DNA of 64,000 nucleotides from Eudasyphora cyanicolor (GCA_963930755.1 OZ005736.1:260331300-260395299); one strand, 5' to 3'. Positions 49,490 to 61,104 are shown, counted from the stretch's first letter. Notes: generated from the letters alone by a model not told the origin. Translations and numbers: made by a program.

Positions 49490-50850
49490 GTTTGGTTTAG
49501 GTTAGGGTGGCAGTCAGCATTGCCAGCTCACTTAGGCAACTATAGGCCCCTAGTGATACCACTGACGCAGATGCCCTCATTGAAACCAACCTGTTTGATA
49601 AATAAAAATTTATCAATAGTATGAATATCGGTGACGGAAAGGTCTGTCAAACTTAGGTTTAGGTTAGGGTGGCAGCCGTTTTTTTCTTCTCAGCTCACAT
49701 AAACCAGTTTAGGTCCCTAGTGTTACCACGGGATAAAATGTCCCTCATCGAAACCAACCTGTTTATATAAATTCAAATTTATCGAAAGTACGAATATCGG
49801 TCCGGAAAGATATGTTAGACTACCTAGAAAGGCCGACCCCAGTATGTCCAGTCGTCGTTTACTTAAGGAAGATCAGTAGCAAAGCAGGTGTTCAATGGAC
49901 TCCTCTTCTTCCTCATCAACATAGTTCCTACAGATGTCATTGGACTCAATACCTAACCTTCTGGCGTGTTCCCCGATCAGGCAGTGTCGCGCCAGATCTG
50001 ACACTGACGTATACAGTATACAGTTCGTAGTTTGGCCACAGGTACTAGACAAATATGTCCAGCTTTAATTGGACTGCCTGCTTGGCTTTTGCCTATGTCA
50101 AAGCTTGCATGTGGACAGTGGCGCACCAATATATGCAAATTTTTCAAGAATTTGTAATGTCGTCTCCTTTCTAGCAAGTTCACTAGCTTTGCTGTTCCCT
50201 GAGATATCCCTTTACACAGGTAACCTTATGAGGTGTTTGTTAAACTGCTCAGTCATCTCGTTAAGAGCTCTGAGCCAGTCGAGGACTGTTTGTAAATTTA
50301 GGGATGTGGCCTTCAGAGAATTGTTGACATGTCCGAGTAAATGGCCAGTGTTGGTCACTACGTCGACTGAGCCACTTGGCGACTTCCCTTATTGCCATTA
50401 TTTCGGCTTGATAGACACTACACGTTTCTGGTAGTCTATTATATATATCAATACTGAGTTATTTACAGTGTACCACGAAGCCAACCTTATAATCAAGCTT
50501 CGCACCATCTGTGTAGAAGTGAAGATGTTTTCTATTTCCTGGTGTTTTGCTAACCCATTCCTCTCTGGCAGGTTTTGTAAGTGGTGAAGTTCCTCCCGAA
50601 GGTGTACACCGTTGGTATATAGTCCACTCGGTCGGTTACCATAGCACTACATTGTGATATCGTCATCTGGCCCTAGTTCTTATACCTCCAAATTGATAGA
50701 CAGTTCAATCGTAATGCCGCTCTGGTGGCAACTTCTCACGCCACAATATCAATGGGCAGTAAATGGAGTAGGGTCTCTAGTAGAGTCTCTATCGCTGTAG
50801 TCCTCAAAGCTCCGCTTATGCACAGGCGGGCGATTCTCTGATAATTGGAT
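49490..50850 (-). mobile_element. LINE family I, two 3'-end copies in tandem, RNase H to RT thumb
   Basis: A short 3' end (49490-49650) abuts a longer copy (49652-50850). Right to left the longer copy has RT thumb (cactacattgtgatatcgtc), RNase H (gttcgcaccatctgtgtaga; YQAEIMAI-like region near 50400; gagatatccctttacacagg) and the C-terminal Cys/His part (gactcctcttcttcctcatc). Both copies carry the TAGGTTTAGGTTAGGGT 3' tail on the plus-strand left side. Confidence 0.75.
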
Positions 50851-51149
50851 TGAAAAGAATAATTTACACAGTACATCATTTTTCAACTCATTGATTTGGG
50901 ACTCAATTCAGAGAATTGGACGTGAAAGTAGCCCCAAAAATAAGAACATCTGCATCATTCGTTTAGTCAACTTGGCTCAATTAATAATTTAATGGCCATA
51001 CGAATTTTTTGCTCAAGGTGGATTTTTAGCACTCTTTCTATATTTTTTCTCGGTACGAGTATACTGTACGGAATATCTCTTTGTGTCTGAAGCAAAGTTT
51101 TAGATATTGAATTGGAGAAAAAAATACATCTCTAGGGTAGGTAGGCAAA

Positions 51150-51490
51150 TATGGCCAGGAGACAACCTGAGAAGATCAGAAATCTCCTATCACTGAAGAG
51201 GAAAAAAATTTCGACGATAGTGTTAGTTCTGACGGCACACTGCCTGATCGACGATCACGCCAGTAGGTTGGAAATTGATGCCAAAGACTTCTGCAGAAGT
51301 AATGGGGATGAGGAAGAAGTACACAGCATTGGACACTAGTTTTGTTACTGTTCTGTATATACATATACTGAGTTCGGCCTTTCTAGGAAGTCCTATCGGA
51401 CTTCTGGCCGTACTGCTGATAACTTTGAGTATGAAACCGATTGGTTCCGATGAGGGGCATCTGAGCCCGTGGTAGCATTAGGAACCTCGC
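51150..51490 (+). mobile_element. LINE family I 3' end, plus orientation
   Basis: Plus-strand C-terminal peptide VLVLTAHCLIDDHASRLEID, then DFCRSNGDEEE, and 3' UTR gaggggcatctgagcccgtg. 5' truncated. Confidence 0.68.
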
Positions 51491-51499
51491 CAAAAATGG

Positions 51500-52020
51500 T
51501 TAAACAATCCACAAAATGGTATAGGATGAAGGTTCATGAGCTAGCTGAAGTCAAATGCATTTCAAAAAGTGCTATACATTGCATATTGCTGGATAATTTG
51601 ATGATGAGTAAGCTGGGCACATAATGGGTGCCACGCTTGCTCACTGTCAAGACAATGCACCAGCTCACACATCGACTATTTCGATGGCCAAAATCAGTGT
51701 ATTAATGTTCGAATTGGTTCAGCATGCAGAGTATTCGCCAGATTTAGTTCCCTCGGACTGTTTTTTGTTTCCAAACTTGAAAAAATGGCTAGGCGGAAAA
51801 ATATTTGCCAGCAATGAAGAGGTGGAGGTTGCCGTTAATGGCTATCTTCAGGAGCTATATAGTTCTTACTATAAACTGGGTATCGAAGCTATGGAAAATC
51901 GCTGGAAAAAGTGTATCGAGCTAAAAGGAGACTATGGTAAGATTTCAAGAAAAATTTTCCCAAATACAATACGAGGTTTAAGACCCCCATATCCGGCATA
52001 TTGTTTGTTTACCTACGTAT
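51500..52020 (+). pseudogene. mariner transposase deletion derivative
   Basis: After a short N-terminal remnant (VHELAEVKCISKSAIHCIL, LMMSKLGT) the sequence jumps at about 51645 to QDNAPAHTS, the mariner HDNAPAH block with the second catalytic Asp. It continues through YSPDLVPSDCFLFPNLKKWL (third catalytic Asp) to KKCIELKGDYG. Mariners have D,D34D sites; here the first Asp is deleted. Shares its junction with the copy at 40.1-40.6 kb. Confidence 0.85.
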
Positions 52021-52225
52021 AGCGCCACCATGACTCTCTTTGTATTATCCTGAATGTTGAGCTTGAAATTCAGCTTCCTGCCTAGCAAAACACCAGGATA
52101 TTTGGCACAGTTAGTAAAGGGAATTTGGGTGACTGTTAGTGGAGAGCTTTTATTATAACTTAGACTCAATGTTGCCATATTTTAAAAGGAAAGCTTATAT
52201 TGTTGTTACATTGGATACTTTAACG

Positions 52226-52954
52226 GCCTGTTTCTGTATTTCTAACGAAAGTCTCTGCGAACGAAAACCAAACACTCACTTTCGTCTGGAATTTGGTTTC
52301 TCTAAGGTTCTTTCGTTCGTTCGCCTGGCTTTACGTCAATGACGTTAGCAATTTACCAATTGGCAAATAATGTAATTGCCAGGTCAATAATTTCACAACT
52401 TCCGGTCTAAAAAAGCACACATTTTTGTATGTTCGACCTTAGAAAATACAACTCTGTATCCTTTACACTAATGGTGGCGAAAAATCAACCCTGGGTGGTT
52501 CAGCTGAGCTGATCCAACACTCTCATTTCTTTCTCTCTCTCTCTCTCACGTCTCTCTCATTGTGCACTGATGCATTTTTCCATCATAGCGAGCTGCCAAT
52601 GTTGACTTCTTTATGCTTTAAAATGTAAACATATGTATACAATTTTATTATTATTAAATTGTTTTTACCATAATTATATTTATATCTACTTATTTTTTGC
52701 TTTTAATAAGGTTTTTTTGTCATTGTTCTTATCAGTCGACAAATAAAATAAAGTGACTCTATCTGACATTTGTGTTCGCCCAGATGACAGCAAAGAGAGA
52801 TGGAGAAACCAAAATTTACACTGAAATGATTACGTTTTCGTACGAGTTCATTATCGTGCGACTTGCCGTTGTGATGGTAGTTAGTGAAACCCAAATCAGC
52901 TGCTTGTCGTCTGGCAAGCGAACGAAAGCAAAATTTTAAGTTACAGAAACAGGC
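52226..52954. mobile_element. MITE-like element with GCCTGTTTCTGTA ends
   Basis: Left gcctgtttctgtatttctaa with cgaaag, right cgaacgaaagcaaaatttta with agttacagaaacaggc: inverted, with a second pair (cgaaag/ctttcg) inside. Contains a (CT)n run at 52530-52557. ~730 bp, no transposase. Confidence 0.72.
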
Positions 52955-53929
52955 TGTAAGTAATTACCTTTTATACAGTAAGAAACAATTTCTGATTCAT
53001 ATTATTTTAATTAAAGTACTTCAACAACTCTAGTCATGATCGTACATTGACCTGGTAATCAAGCCCTTGATTGGTTGAATACATATTTCGTAATTGCAGA
53101 CATAAATAATAATTACCTGCACTGGATATTATCGTATAATTATACGTAAATCTATTCCATTCCAAATGATGATAGTCTAGCTATTAAAATAATGTAGAAC
53201 ATCTCAAATACTTTAGAACGTGCCGTAAATTCATAGTGTAAAGTACGATTAGCTTAAAAAATAACACTGTTCTCGAAATGGACAATTTAAAAATTTAACT
53301 GAAACTAGACCATAAGTGTTAACCTATTTCCATCATGCTGAAACCGTTTTCAATCACGTGGTAGCCGTTTTTCTAGATTAGCGGTCATTTTGGAAATATT
53401 CTGCCACGAAGTCCGCTGGGAAATCAGAAAGGTTGGTTTGAAAAGGATGACTTCGGAACACAAGCAGAGAATAAAATAATAATTTTTGTCGAGGAATTTT
53501 TTAACGAAGATACCAACTAAAAATGTTGACTATTGGTATGAATATTTTGTAGGGTTAAGGGAATGAAAAGCAGGTTCGACTGCTTTCTGAGAAATAATTC
53601 TCCCAGCGTCCTCTTTATTTTGTTATTTAGAGTGAAGCCTGTAATCCAAAGCCTTCCGCTTAAAATTCTCCCCCCGATATAACTCAACCTTTCTGATTTA
53701 CCAGCTTACAGAATATCTCGAAGAGCTAACCTAGAAAATCGGTTACCACAATTGGGTTCCTCACATTCGAACAAATAGTTTCACCCTTAAGATCTACTTT
53801 CTGTTAAATATTTGTATTTACTAGTAGAGTGTAATTAAAATATTATCAATTCTCCAACTTTCAATTAATGCTATAGAAAATTTTTTCCAGTTTTGCAAAA
53901 AGAGTTGCTTGAAGTGCATTACATAAAGC
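52955..53929 (+). promoter_or_regulatory. Upstream region of gene D
   Basis: No repeat recognised. A pyrimidine tract with ttttttccag at 53881-53890 could be the acceptor of a 5' UTR intron 40 nt before the ATG. No TATA box could be assigned. Confidence 0.3.
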
Positions 53930-54020
53930 ATGGAAATAGTGGGCAACCAAGATCAGGAAAAAATCATTGATGATTTACAAAAATGGTTTGAGGAAAATGA
54001 AAAGTTACCCAAGAAAATTG
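53930..54020 (+). CDS. gene D exon 1 (start)
   Basis: 91 nt, donor G|GTAAGT. The start is chosen by alignment with B and C. An in-frame upstream extension is not supported. Confidence 0.84.
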
Positions 54021-57000
54021 GTAAGTTAAAAAATCAAGTTTCACTATAATGAAGGATTTGTCAATGCAAATAGAATAGGTTTAGGTTAGGGTGTCAGCCG
54101 TATTCTTAGCTTACATAGACCAGTTTAGGTCCCTAGTGTTACCACAGGCTGAAATGCCCCTCATCAAAACCAACCTGTTTGATATACATATTTATCGATA
54201 GTACGAACAACGGTACTGGAAAGATCTGTTAGGCTGCCTAGAAAGGCCGACCCCAGTTTACTCAGAGGGGGCAGACGCATAGCAAGTGCTCAATGCTCTC
54301 CACTTCTTCCACAGCTTCTGCAGAAGTCATTGGAGTCAATACCCAATCTTTTGGCGTGTTCGCCGATCAAGCAGTGTCCCATCAGAACTGATAATAGTGC
54401 GAGGAGATATTTTGATCTTCTCAAGTCATACCTTGGCCAGATTTGTCTAGCTGCCCTGCAGGTGCCGATTTGTGTCCATATTTCGTTGGACTGCCTGATT
54501 GCCTAAGCCAAAGCTTGCACGTGGATAGTGGCGCACCAATACATATATGCAAATTCTTCGAGAATTTGTAATGTCGTCCCTTTCCTAGCAAGTTTATCGG
54601 CTTTGCAGTTCCCCGGGATATCCCTATGCCCAGGAACCCATATGAGGTGTATATTAAACTTCTCAGCCATCTCGTTAAGAGATCTGCGGCAGTCGATAGC
54701 TGTTTGTGAATTTAGGGATGTTGCCTCCAGAGAATTGATGGCAGCCTGGCTGTCCGAATAAATGCCAACACCAGTGTTGGTTACTATGTTGCTACTCAGC
54801 CACTTGGCGACTTCCCATATTGCCATTATTTCGGCTTGATAGACACTACAGGTATCTGGTAGTCTGTGAGCTATATCCAAACTAAGTTCTTCACAGTGTA
54901 CTCCGAAGCCAACCTTTTCATCAAGCTTCGAACCATCCGTGTTTTCTATTACCTGGTATTCTGCCAACCCATTCATCTCTGGCGGGAATCATAGTGATGT
55001 AATTTCTCTCGAAGGTGCACACAGTTGGTATATAGTTCACTCGGTAGCACTACACATTGATATCCTCATGTGACCGTAGTTCTTGTACCTCCACATTGAT
55101 AGGCAGTTTAATCTTATTGCCGCTTTGGTTGCAACTTCTCTCGCCGCAATATTAATCGGCAGTATATGGAGTAGGGATTGTAGAGACTCGGTCGCTGTAG
55201 TCCTTAAGGCTCCGCTTATGCTCAGGCAGGCAGTTCTCTGAACCTTTGTTAGTAGGTTGGTGATGGTTAGTTTGTCAGTTGCCGTCCACCATACCACAAT
55301 TCCGTATAAAAGTATTGGACGAACTACTGCTATATATATCCAGCAGACGATTTTAGGAGAGATGCCCCACCGCGACCCTACAGCCTTTTTGCAGGAATAT
55401 ATGGCGACGTTGGCCTTCCTTACACGTTCCAATACGTTAAGTCTAAATAACAGTTTTCCATCTAGAATTATTCCTAAAAAATTTGCACTTTCAGAAAAGA
55501 CTAGATCTGTTCCATTTATCAGAGGTGGAGGGTCCACATGAGGTACATTATTCATCCTAGTAAAGAGAATCAATTCTGTCTTGTTTGGGTTTAAGCCCAA
55601 ACCGCTGCTTCTGGCCTTTCTAGTAAATTTGTTCAGAACCACCTGTAGCATGTCTCTGAGAACGTTTACGAATTTGCCACTCACTGCGATTGCCACGTCG
55701 TCCGCATATGCCACGGCCTTGCAGCCACAACGTTCTAGATCTAGCAGGATTTCATTCGCCGCAAGGTTCCAAATTAGTGGAGACAGTACTCCTCCTTGTG
55801 GGGTCCCTCTGTTTACAAACCTTGTTAGAGTTGTGGACCCTAGACATGCTGTTATGCGTCTTCTGTTGAGCAGACTTTGAATGAGTCTAATCAAACTAGA
55901 GTTAACTTTTAGATGTGACAGCGCCGCAATTATCGCATCTGAGTGAATGTTGTTAAAAGCCCCTTCTATGTCAAGAAAAGTCACCATGGTGAATTCCTTG
56001 AAATGCAGGGACGATTGGATAGTGCTCACAAGTTCGTGGAGGGCTGATTCTGTAGACATCCCCTTATTGTAAGCATGTTGGTTCACCGACAGGAGTATGT
56101 ATCCAGGTTTTCCCTAATGAAATAATCTAAAAGTCTTTCCAGACCTTTCAATAGGAAGGAGGATAGGCTAATTGGTCTGAAGTCTTTTGGCATAGTGTGT
56201 GATATTTTCCCCGCTTTAGGTATGAATACCACTTTGCTATCCCTCCATCGATTCGGGATGTATGAAAGCCTGATACAGCCTACATAAATTTTCTCCAGCA
56301 AGGGGATAATGTACTTTAACATGTTCTGCATTTCTGCTGGAGTCTGGTCCAGGTGACTTGAAATAGAATAGGTAGGTTCACTATGACACCCAGGAAAATA
56401 ATTGGTTGGAATTCGATTGTAACAATAAAAAAATAGTACTAGCAACAAAAAGTATATTGCCTACACCGTCTGTCGGTTGTATTTATAAATAATTAGTTGA
56501 AACAACAATAATAACATGGATATGATCAAATGAAAATGCTTGCAACTAAATCGATGGTTGTATCAATCGAATTAAGATTGTTTTTTTCATTGACACTCGG
56601 TTAGTTGTGGTAACCAATTTTAAATTTTCATTATAGTACCATATGATCGATTTTTGGTTGTGACAACCAATGTTTTATTCTTGACAACAGAAATTGTATC
56701 AATAGACCAAAGATTGTTATTGCAACGAATAATTGGTTACTTCAACAGAAAAAATATTTATAAATAATCGTTTATTGGTTATCCCAATCATTTCTCAAAT
56801 GTATTTTTGGAAATATAACCGATAGATTGGTTGCTGTTCTTTTGCTGATACATGACAAACAAAATATAAAATTACTCGACATAAAAAAATCTTCAACATT
56901 TTTTTCAAGAACGGTATAGGTAATCAAAAATAATCTCGTGTGGATAATAATGTGTGGAATGCAGAATATGTTGTGCAAAATGTTTTACATAAATAAAAAA

Positions 57001-60000
57001 AAAGCAACAATCATGAAATTGAAAGCACAGGGTTAAACGATATTTGCATAAAAGTTGTGTGTTTCGTGTACTAAAAAGTGTGTCAAATATTTCCATATCT
57101 CATAATAAATAAAATAAAAATTAATGAAAACTGTTTTTAATTAATTGTCGGTAGTAATGACTGACAATTTGTCAGAACAACCAATTTTTTAAAACAGTTG
57201 GTTGTGGCAACTACAGCAGATAATTTAAGCCACCATTTTCGTAGTTGGCGCAACCAAATATGATTGTTGTCAACAAGGAAGCAGAAGTATACCACAACCA
57301 AAATATTGGTTGTCCTGATGGAATCGCATGATAGTAGACAGAACTACCAAAATTCGGTTGGCAAATAATTCGGTTTAGGCAACCAAACTGTATTCTGTGT
57401 GGAGAAATGCAGAATCAATAAACCTGTATTTACAGATCCCAGCACCGTTTAAATCAAGACTTATCACTGATCCGATCGCATATAGATTCATTGAGGTCGA
57501 TAATATTACTAGATTCGGTACATCATGAAATAAATGATTCAGTGCAATATATTTTTCAAAATTCAAAGATTAAATGGGTCTACAATGGACCTATTCAATT
57601 ATTGTTATTATAGTGATATATACTGCATGTTTCCCTTTACTATTAGCTGAGGTAAACTCATTGGGTGTCTAGAGTCTTTACAAAACATTTTTTTACGAAT
57701 ACACACTTTCGTTTCCATTGCGTTATAAACTTTATTACATTAATTATAATACAAGACATAACATCCAATCTCTATCACTAACATTCTCCACAGTCCATCG
57801 CTTACTCGAATGCCGGAAACACGTACCACTACTCCGACGGCCACACCGTCTTGTAATTCCTCACTCAATAGCCTCGTCTACGATCAAAGCTCTGGTTTGA
57901 GTTCGAAGATCAACTCCTCACTCAATAGTCTAGTCTGCGGTCAATGAACCGGTTTGAGTTAGAGATCTTCGATCCAGCCCTGTCTACGGTCTAAGCTAGG
58001 GTGTGAGTTCGATGATCAACTCGTGAGAAACTCGACAGTTCAGCCTATGGTCAAACAACTGATTTTTAGCTTGAAGATCAACTCCTCACTCGACAGTCCA
58101 GTCTACGGTCAAAGAACTGCTTTGAACCTATTCTGTTATTGTTATTATAGTGATATGTCTGCAGGTATCCCTTTAGCCCCGTTCCTTGATAAGTCTCAAG
58201 GTTTGAATTTACCAACTCCAATGACAAAACAATGCTAAAGCTACCGGTTGTATTCATATAAAAGTTACAATCTGTGAAACCGGAAAAATATCGTGTCTGC
58301 TTTTGCTCTGGTCCAATTTCCCGTAGGGTTTAAGGTGACAGCCGAAGTTATCAGCTCACACACAAAAATTAACCTACATAGAGCTACCACAGGCTCAAAC
58401 TTCTTTGAAAGGCCGATCCCAGTATATCCCCGTCGTTTACTCAATGTGGGACAGTCACAAAACAGGAGCATAATGCTCTTCACTTCCTTTCATCTCCACA
58501 GCTTCCTACAGAAGTCACTGGACTCAATTCCCAACCTCCTGGAGTGTTTGTCGATCAGGCAATGTCCATCAGAACTGACACTAACGTTGATATTATTTTC
58601 CCCTCTAGTGCAAGGAGATATTTTAACCTTCTGAGATCGTTAGGTTAGGTTAAAATGACAATATGTATATGTCAGGCGGTACTGCGATTAGACTAAGGAA
58701 ACCGTCACAATGGTCAGGAAATGGCTACGGGCTTAGTGTCATTCTAGACACAATGCCTAACCTTTCGGGCACTGGTTGATTACACTATGACCGAACCAAT
58801 CTTTGACAACAAGTATCTCGCTGTTATACCAGGACATAGGAACTTGAGCTATCATATGCAAAAAACTGCCTGATCTCTGTAGTGCTTACCAGGCAGAAAT
58901 CTTCTCTACTAAAGAGGTAGCGTAATGACTGAAAATTGATGTTCTGACCAAAGTCGATACAAATACTCGTATTTTCTCTGATAGTCAGGCTATTATAAAG
59001 TCCATGGAAACTATATTTCTGAATACCCTCGACTGTCGCAGATCTCTTAACGAGATGTCTGAACAGATCAATATTTACCCGACATGGATGCCGGGCCACA
59101 GGGACATTCCAAGGAACTGTAAGGCAAATTAACTTGCAAGACTAGGAACCACGTTAAACACTCCAGGGGAACTGGAATATTAGGGCATGTCTCTAGCTAC
59201 CTGCAAGCTCTTCTTAAAAGATAGTACACTTACGGCAACAAATGACATGTGGTCACTAGTCGGAAACTGCTTACATTTCAAACAGGCTGAAGTGCCGCGG
59301 CCTAGACTCAAAACGCACCAACGCATTGCTGTCGTTGTCGAGATCAGATGTCTCACCTTTCGTGTCTGTAATGAAGGGTCACTGTCTTATTGGACGGCAC
59401 GCAGAACGATAGAAGGTCTTGCATAAAGAATTTTGCAGAAGCTGTGGAGACGAAGAGGAGGAGGAATCAATAGACCAGCAACAGTGTCTGTGCCTTTTCC
59501 TACACTAACTACTTTAGCAAACTACCAGCAATGTTCGTCCGTCTGTCTGTCTTGCTGGTGCGCACGACAACTCTCAAAAGGAGTAATGGTTTGATTTCAA
59601 ATTTGATATACTAGTATAATTATATTTGTTCTCTATATCAGACTAAGTTGGAAGATGGGCCATATTGGTCCACTCATTCTAGTACCTCCCTCACAAAGGG
59701 TTGAAATTTAATGATATATTGATTATCCGATAACTTCTATACTACCAATCCGAGTCCTCTGTTATTCCACACATAGTATTAGTTCATCGGTCGCTATCAC
59801 CTTGAGAAAAATGGGTGAAGTGGCCACGACCTTTTGTAATCTCCCACACAAATATACTATTTTGTACACAGGTTAACTGCTTATAATTTTATATTTATCA
59901 TTACCATTGTTTATTCTTAACAGAGAGAGAGAGCCATTAATAAAACTGACTAAATCATGCGGTTTGTGGATTTGCCCTTGCTATAGACCTACCGTTAGTA

Positions 60001-60615
60001 GGTCAGTAGCCTGTGGTCAATGTTACGTTAGGCCACTCCAATGTTTTGGCCGAACAACTAAGAATATTCAATGTACGATTTTAGAAGAGAAGCCCCAACG
60101 TACCTCTACAGCTATGCTAGTGAAATATATAGGGCTACGTTGGCCCTCCCAACCCTCTTAATACATTAACTCTGAAGGACAATTTCCTAAATAGGATTAT
60201 ACCAGCTAGATTACTATTTTGTAGAACCAGAAGCACTGTTTCTTGTGGCTGAAAATCCAGAGATCCCGACTAAAATTATTTTATTTTATGAATTTTTCTT
60301 TCTACAGATCGCATTGTCTTGACACGTTTCTATTATTGCATGTACAAAAATATCGAGGAGACAAAGAATTTGATAGAAATCAATTATGGCATGAGACAAA
60401 CAGCAGCAGATATTTTCATAAATCGTGATCCTACCGATCAAGATACACAAAATTCGGCTGCATATGCGTAAGTATAAAGTAGAAAAAATATCCCAATAAA
60501 TGTTTTGACTAATTTGTATTACTTATTTTTAAGGGATATGGTACCATTACCTGGTTTGACGCCAGAAAATTATCGCGTCTCTATATTACATATAAATAAT
60601 CCTGATCCAAAAATG
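53930..60615 (+). CDS. CRAL-TRIO lipid-transfer protein, gene D, exons 1-3
   Basis: Fourth paralogue, N-terminal 111 codons visible. Exons are 53930-54020, 60308-60467 and 60534-60615, of 91, 160 and 82 nt as in B and C. Encodes MEIVGNQDQEKIIDDLQKWF, then LTRFYYCMYKNIEETKNLIE (CRAL-TRIO-N helices) and MVPLPGLTPENYRV with NNPDPKM at the start of the lipid-binding fold. The exon 3 boundary reads ATG|GCAAGT, a GC donor instead of GT. The next 3.4 kb contains no homologue of the 306-nt exon 4, so the rest lies beyond the window or the gene is truncated. Intron 1 (6.3 kb) contains the best LINE family I copy in antisense. Confidence 0.8.
54503..54976 (-). pseudogene. LINE family I RNase H domain
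   Basis: 157 codons with the RNase H acidic residues visible in TDGS, YQAEIMAI and SDSQAAI, and a terminal HRDIPGNCKAD block. Needed for hybrid removal in I-type elements. Interrupted downstream. Confidence 0.85.
55037..56086 (-). pseudogene. LINE family I reverse transcriptase, palm and thumb
   Basis: 349 open codons, the longest frame in the window. It has all central RT motifs, with the catalytic pair in YADD. It lacks the fingers, which are displaced by a frameshift, and is cut off from RNase H by a nonsense codon. Base substitutions elsewhere are few, so this copy is younger than the other LINE fragments here. Confidence 0.9.
56387..57401 (-). mobile_element. AACCAA/TTGGTT-rich element, copy 3, intact
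   Basis: 1,015 bp, uninterrupted reference copy, in reverse orientation to copies 1 and 2. Ends CACCCAGG and CTGTGTG with imperfect inverted subterminal sequence. Many TTGGTT and AACCAA hexamers on both strands. Ends abut the 5' break of the LINE family I copy within 10 bp. Confidence 0.85.
57402..57854. other. Gene D intron 1, nothing recognised
   Basis: Contains the first of two direct repeats (57590-57640) that flank the minisatellite. Confidence 0.4.
57855..58127. repeat. Minisatellite, ~56-61-bp unit, about five units
   Basis: Recurring gatcaactcctcactc, then gtctagtctgcggtcaa-like text, at 57855, 57912, ~57970, 58020 and 58081, with drift between units. Confidence 0.78.
58315..58650 (-). 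mobile_element. LINE family I 3'-end fragment
   Basis: Minus-strand C-terminal region (LFCDCPTLSKRR) and following sequence. Edges unclear. Confidence 0.62.
58655..59500 (+). mobile_element. LINE family II fragment, plus orientation
   Basis: Plus-strand thumb (tcaggaaatggctacgggct), RNase H remnants (cgcagatctcttaacgagat, ccgggccacagggacattcc, ggaactgtaaggcaaatt) and C-terminal region (aagatagtacacttacggca, gaagaggaggaggaatcaat). Many stops. Confidence 0.7.
59525..59910 (+). mobile_element. INE-like family B, partial
   Basis: Starts at the GTCY run (cgtccgtctgtctgtcttgc, 59540), then gggccatattggtccactca and ctagtacctccctcacaaag and one to two degenerate monomers. Both termini missing. Confidence 0.68.
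59920..60190 (-). mobile_element. LINE fragments (families I and II) next to gene D exon 2
   Basis: agagagagccattaataaaa with ctgactaaatcatgcgg matches family II at 7000 and 63366. 60030-60185 matches the family I RT thumb (ccaatgttttggccgaacaa, gattttagaagagaagcccc). Confidence 0.6.
60308..60467 (+). CDS. gene D exon 2
   Basis: 160 nt, acceptor ttctacag, donor GTAAGT. Ends FINRDPTDQDTQNSAAY plus a split Ala codon. Confidence 0.86.
60534..60615 (+). CDS. gene D exon 3, GC donor
   Basis: 82 nt, acceptor tatttttaag, donor GCAAGT. Length and phase match B and C exactly, which fixes the boundary despite the GC. Confidence 0.8.
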
Positions 60616-61100
60616 GCAAGTATTATAAAATAGATATTGTAATAGATATTGTGCGACCTACAAAAAAGCATCAGAACGACAAAGCTAATGAAAGCATTAT
60701 GCCTTATGCCTATTAGTTGGTCGCATCAAATCATTAGCGTAGGAAGCATCCAATTTAAACCAGCGTTAGGTTTAGGTTAAGAGTGACAGTATGTATGACA
60801 CGCTCATTTAGACTATTTAATGTATTCTGCTACCACAGGGACGTAACGAAAAACATTGGTTTTTTCCCTAGATGCTACCTTTGAACCAATTTAATTGCTT
60901 TAGAAAGTTCGAACGTTGGCGGATTTTAGCATCAGCCAAGTATGTTAACTCCCCAAAATAAATGAGAACCTTGAGTAGCGAGCCAACTTGTCAACAACTG
61001 GACGAAAACAGTACACATTTCCCAGGGAACTCACCAACATAACTCAAAGAATAGCAGGACCAACAATCCAGCATTTGCTGGGCGATTAACAGCTTCGAAC
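60616..61100. other. After gene D exon 3, LINE-like 3' end and unassigned sequence
   Basis: ggtttaggttaagagtgaca at 60767 is a LINE 3' tail. The rest to 61100 includes a plus-strand fragment related to the pre-RT region at 2440-2620 (agaatagcaggaccaaca). Confidence 0.45.
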
Positions 61101-61104
61101 TATT

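Larger units (their letters stand above)
54075..56380 (-). mobile_element. LINE family I, best copy: RT-RNase H ORF2, 5' truncated
   Basis: A 2.3-kb minus-strand I/LOA-like retrotransposon. From the right: RT fingers (WRDSKVVFIPKAGK, FRPISLSSFLLKGLERLLD; 56380-56090), then after a one-base frameshift near 56090 the palm (GAFNNIHSDAI, GTPQGGVLSPLIWN, catalytic AYADDVA; 56086-55037). Thumb (IVRPILLYGIVVWW) next, then a TGG-to-TGA stop at about 55037. RNase H (TDGSKLDEKVGFGV, YQAEIMAIWE, YSDSQAAI, VPGHRDIPGNCKAD; 54960-54560) and the C-terminal Cys/His tail follow, then the 3' end with TAGGTTTAGGTTAGGGT at 54077. Not active. RT plus RNase H in this order points to the I/LOA side of LINEs. Confidence 0.92.
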
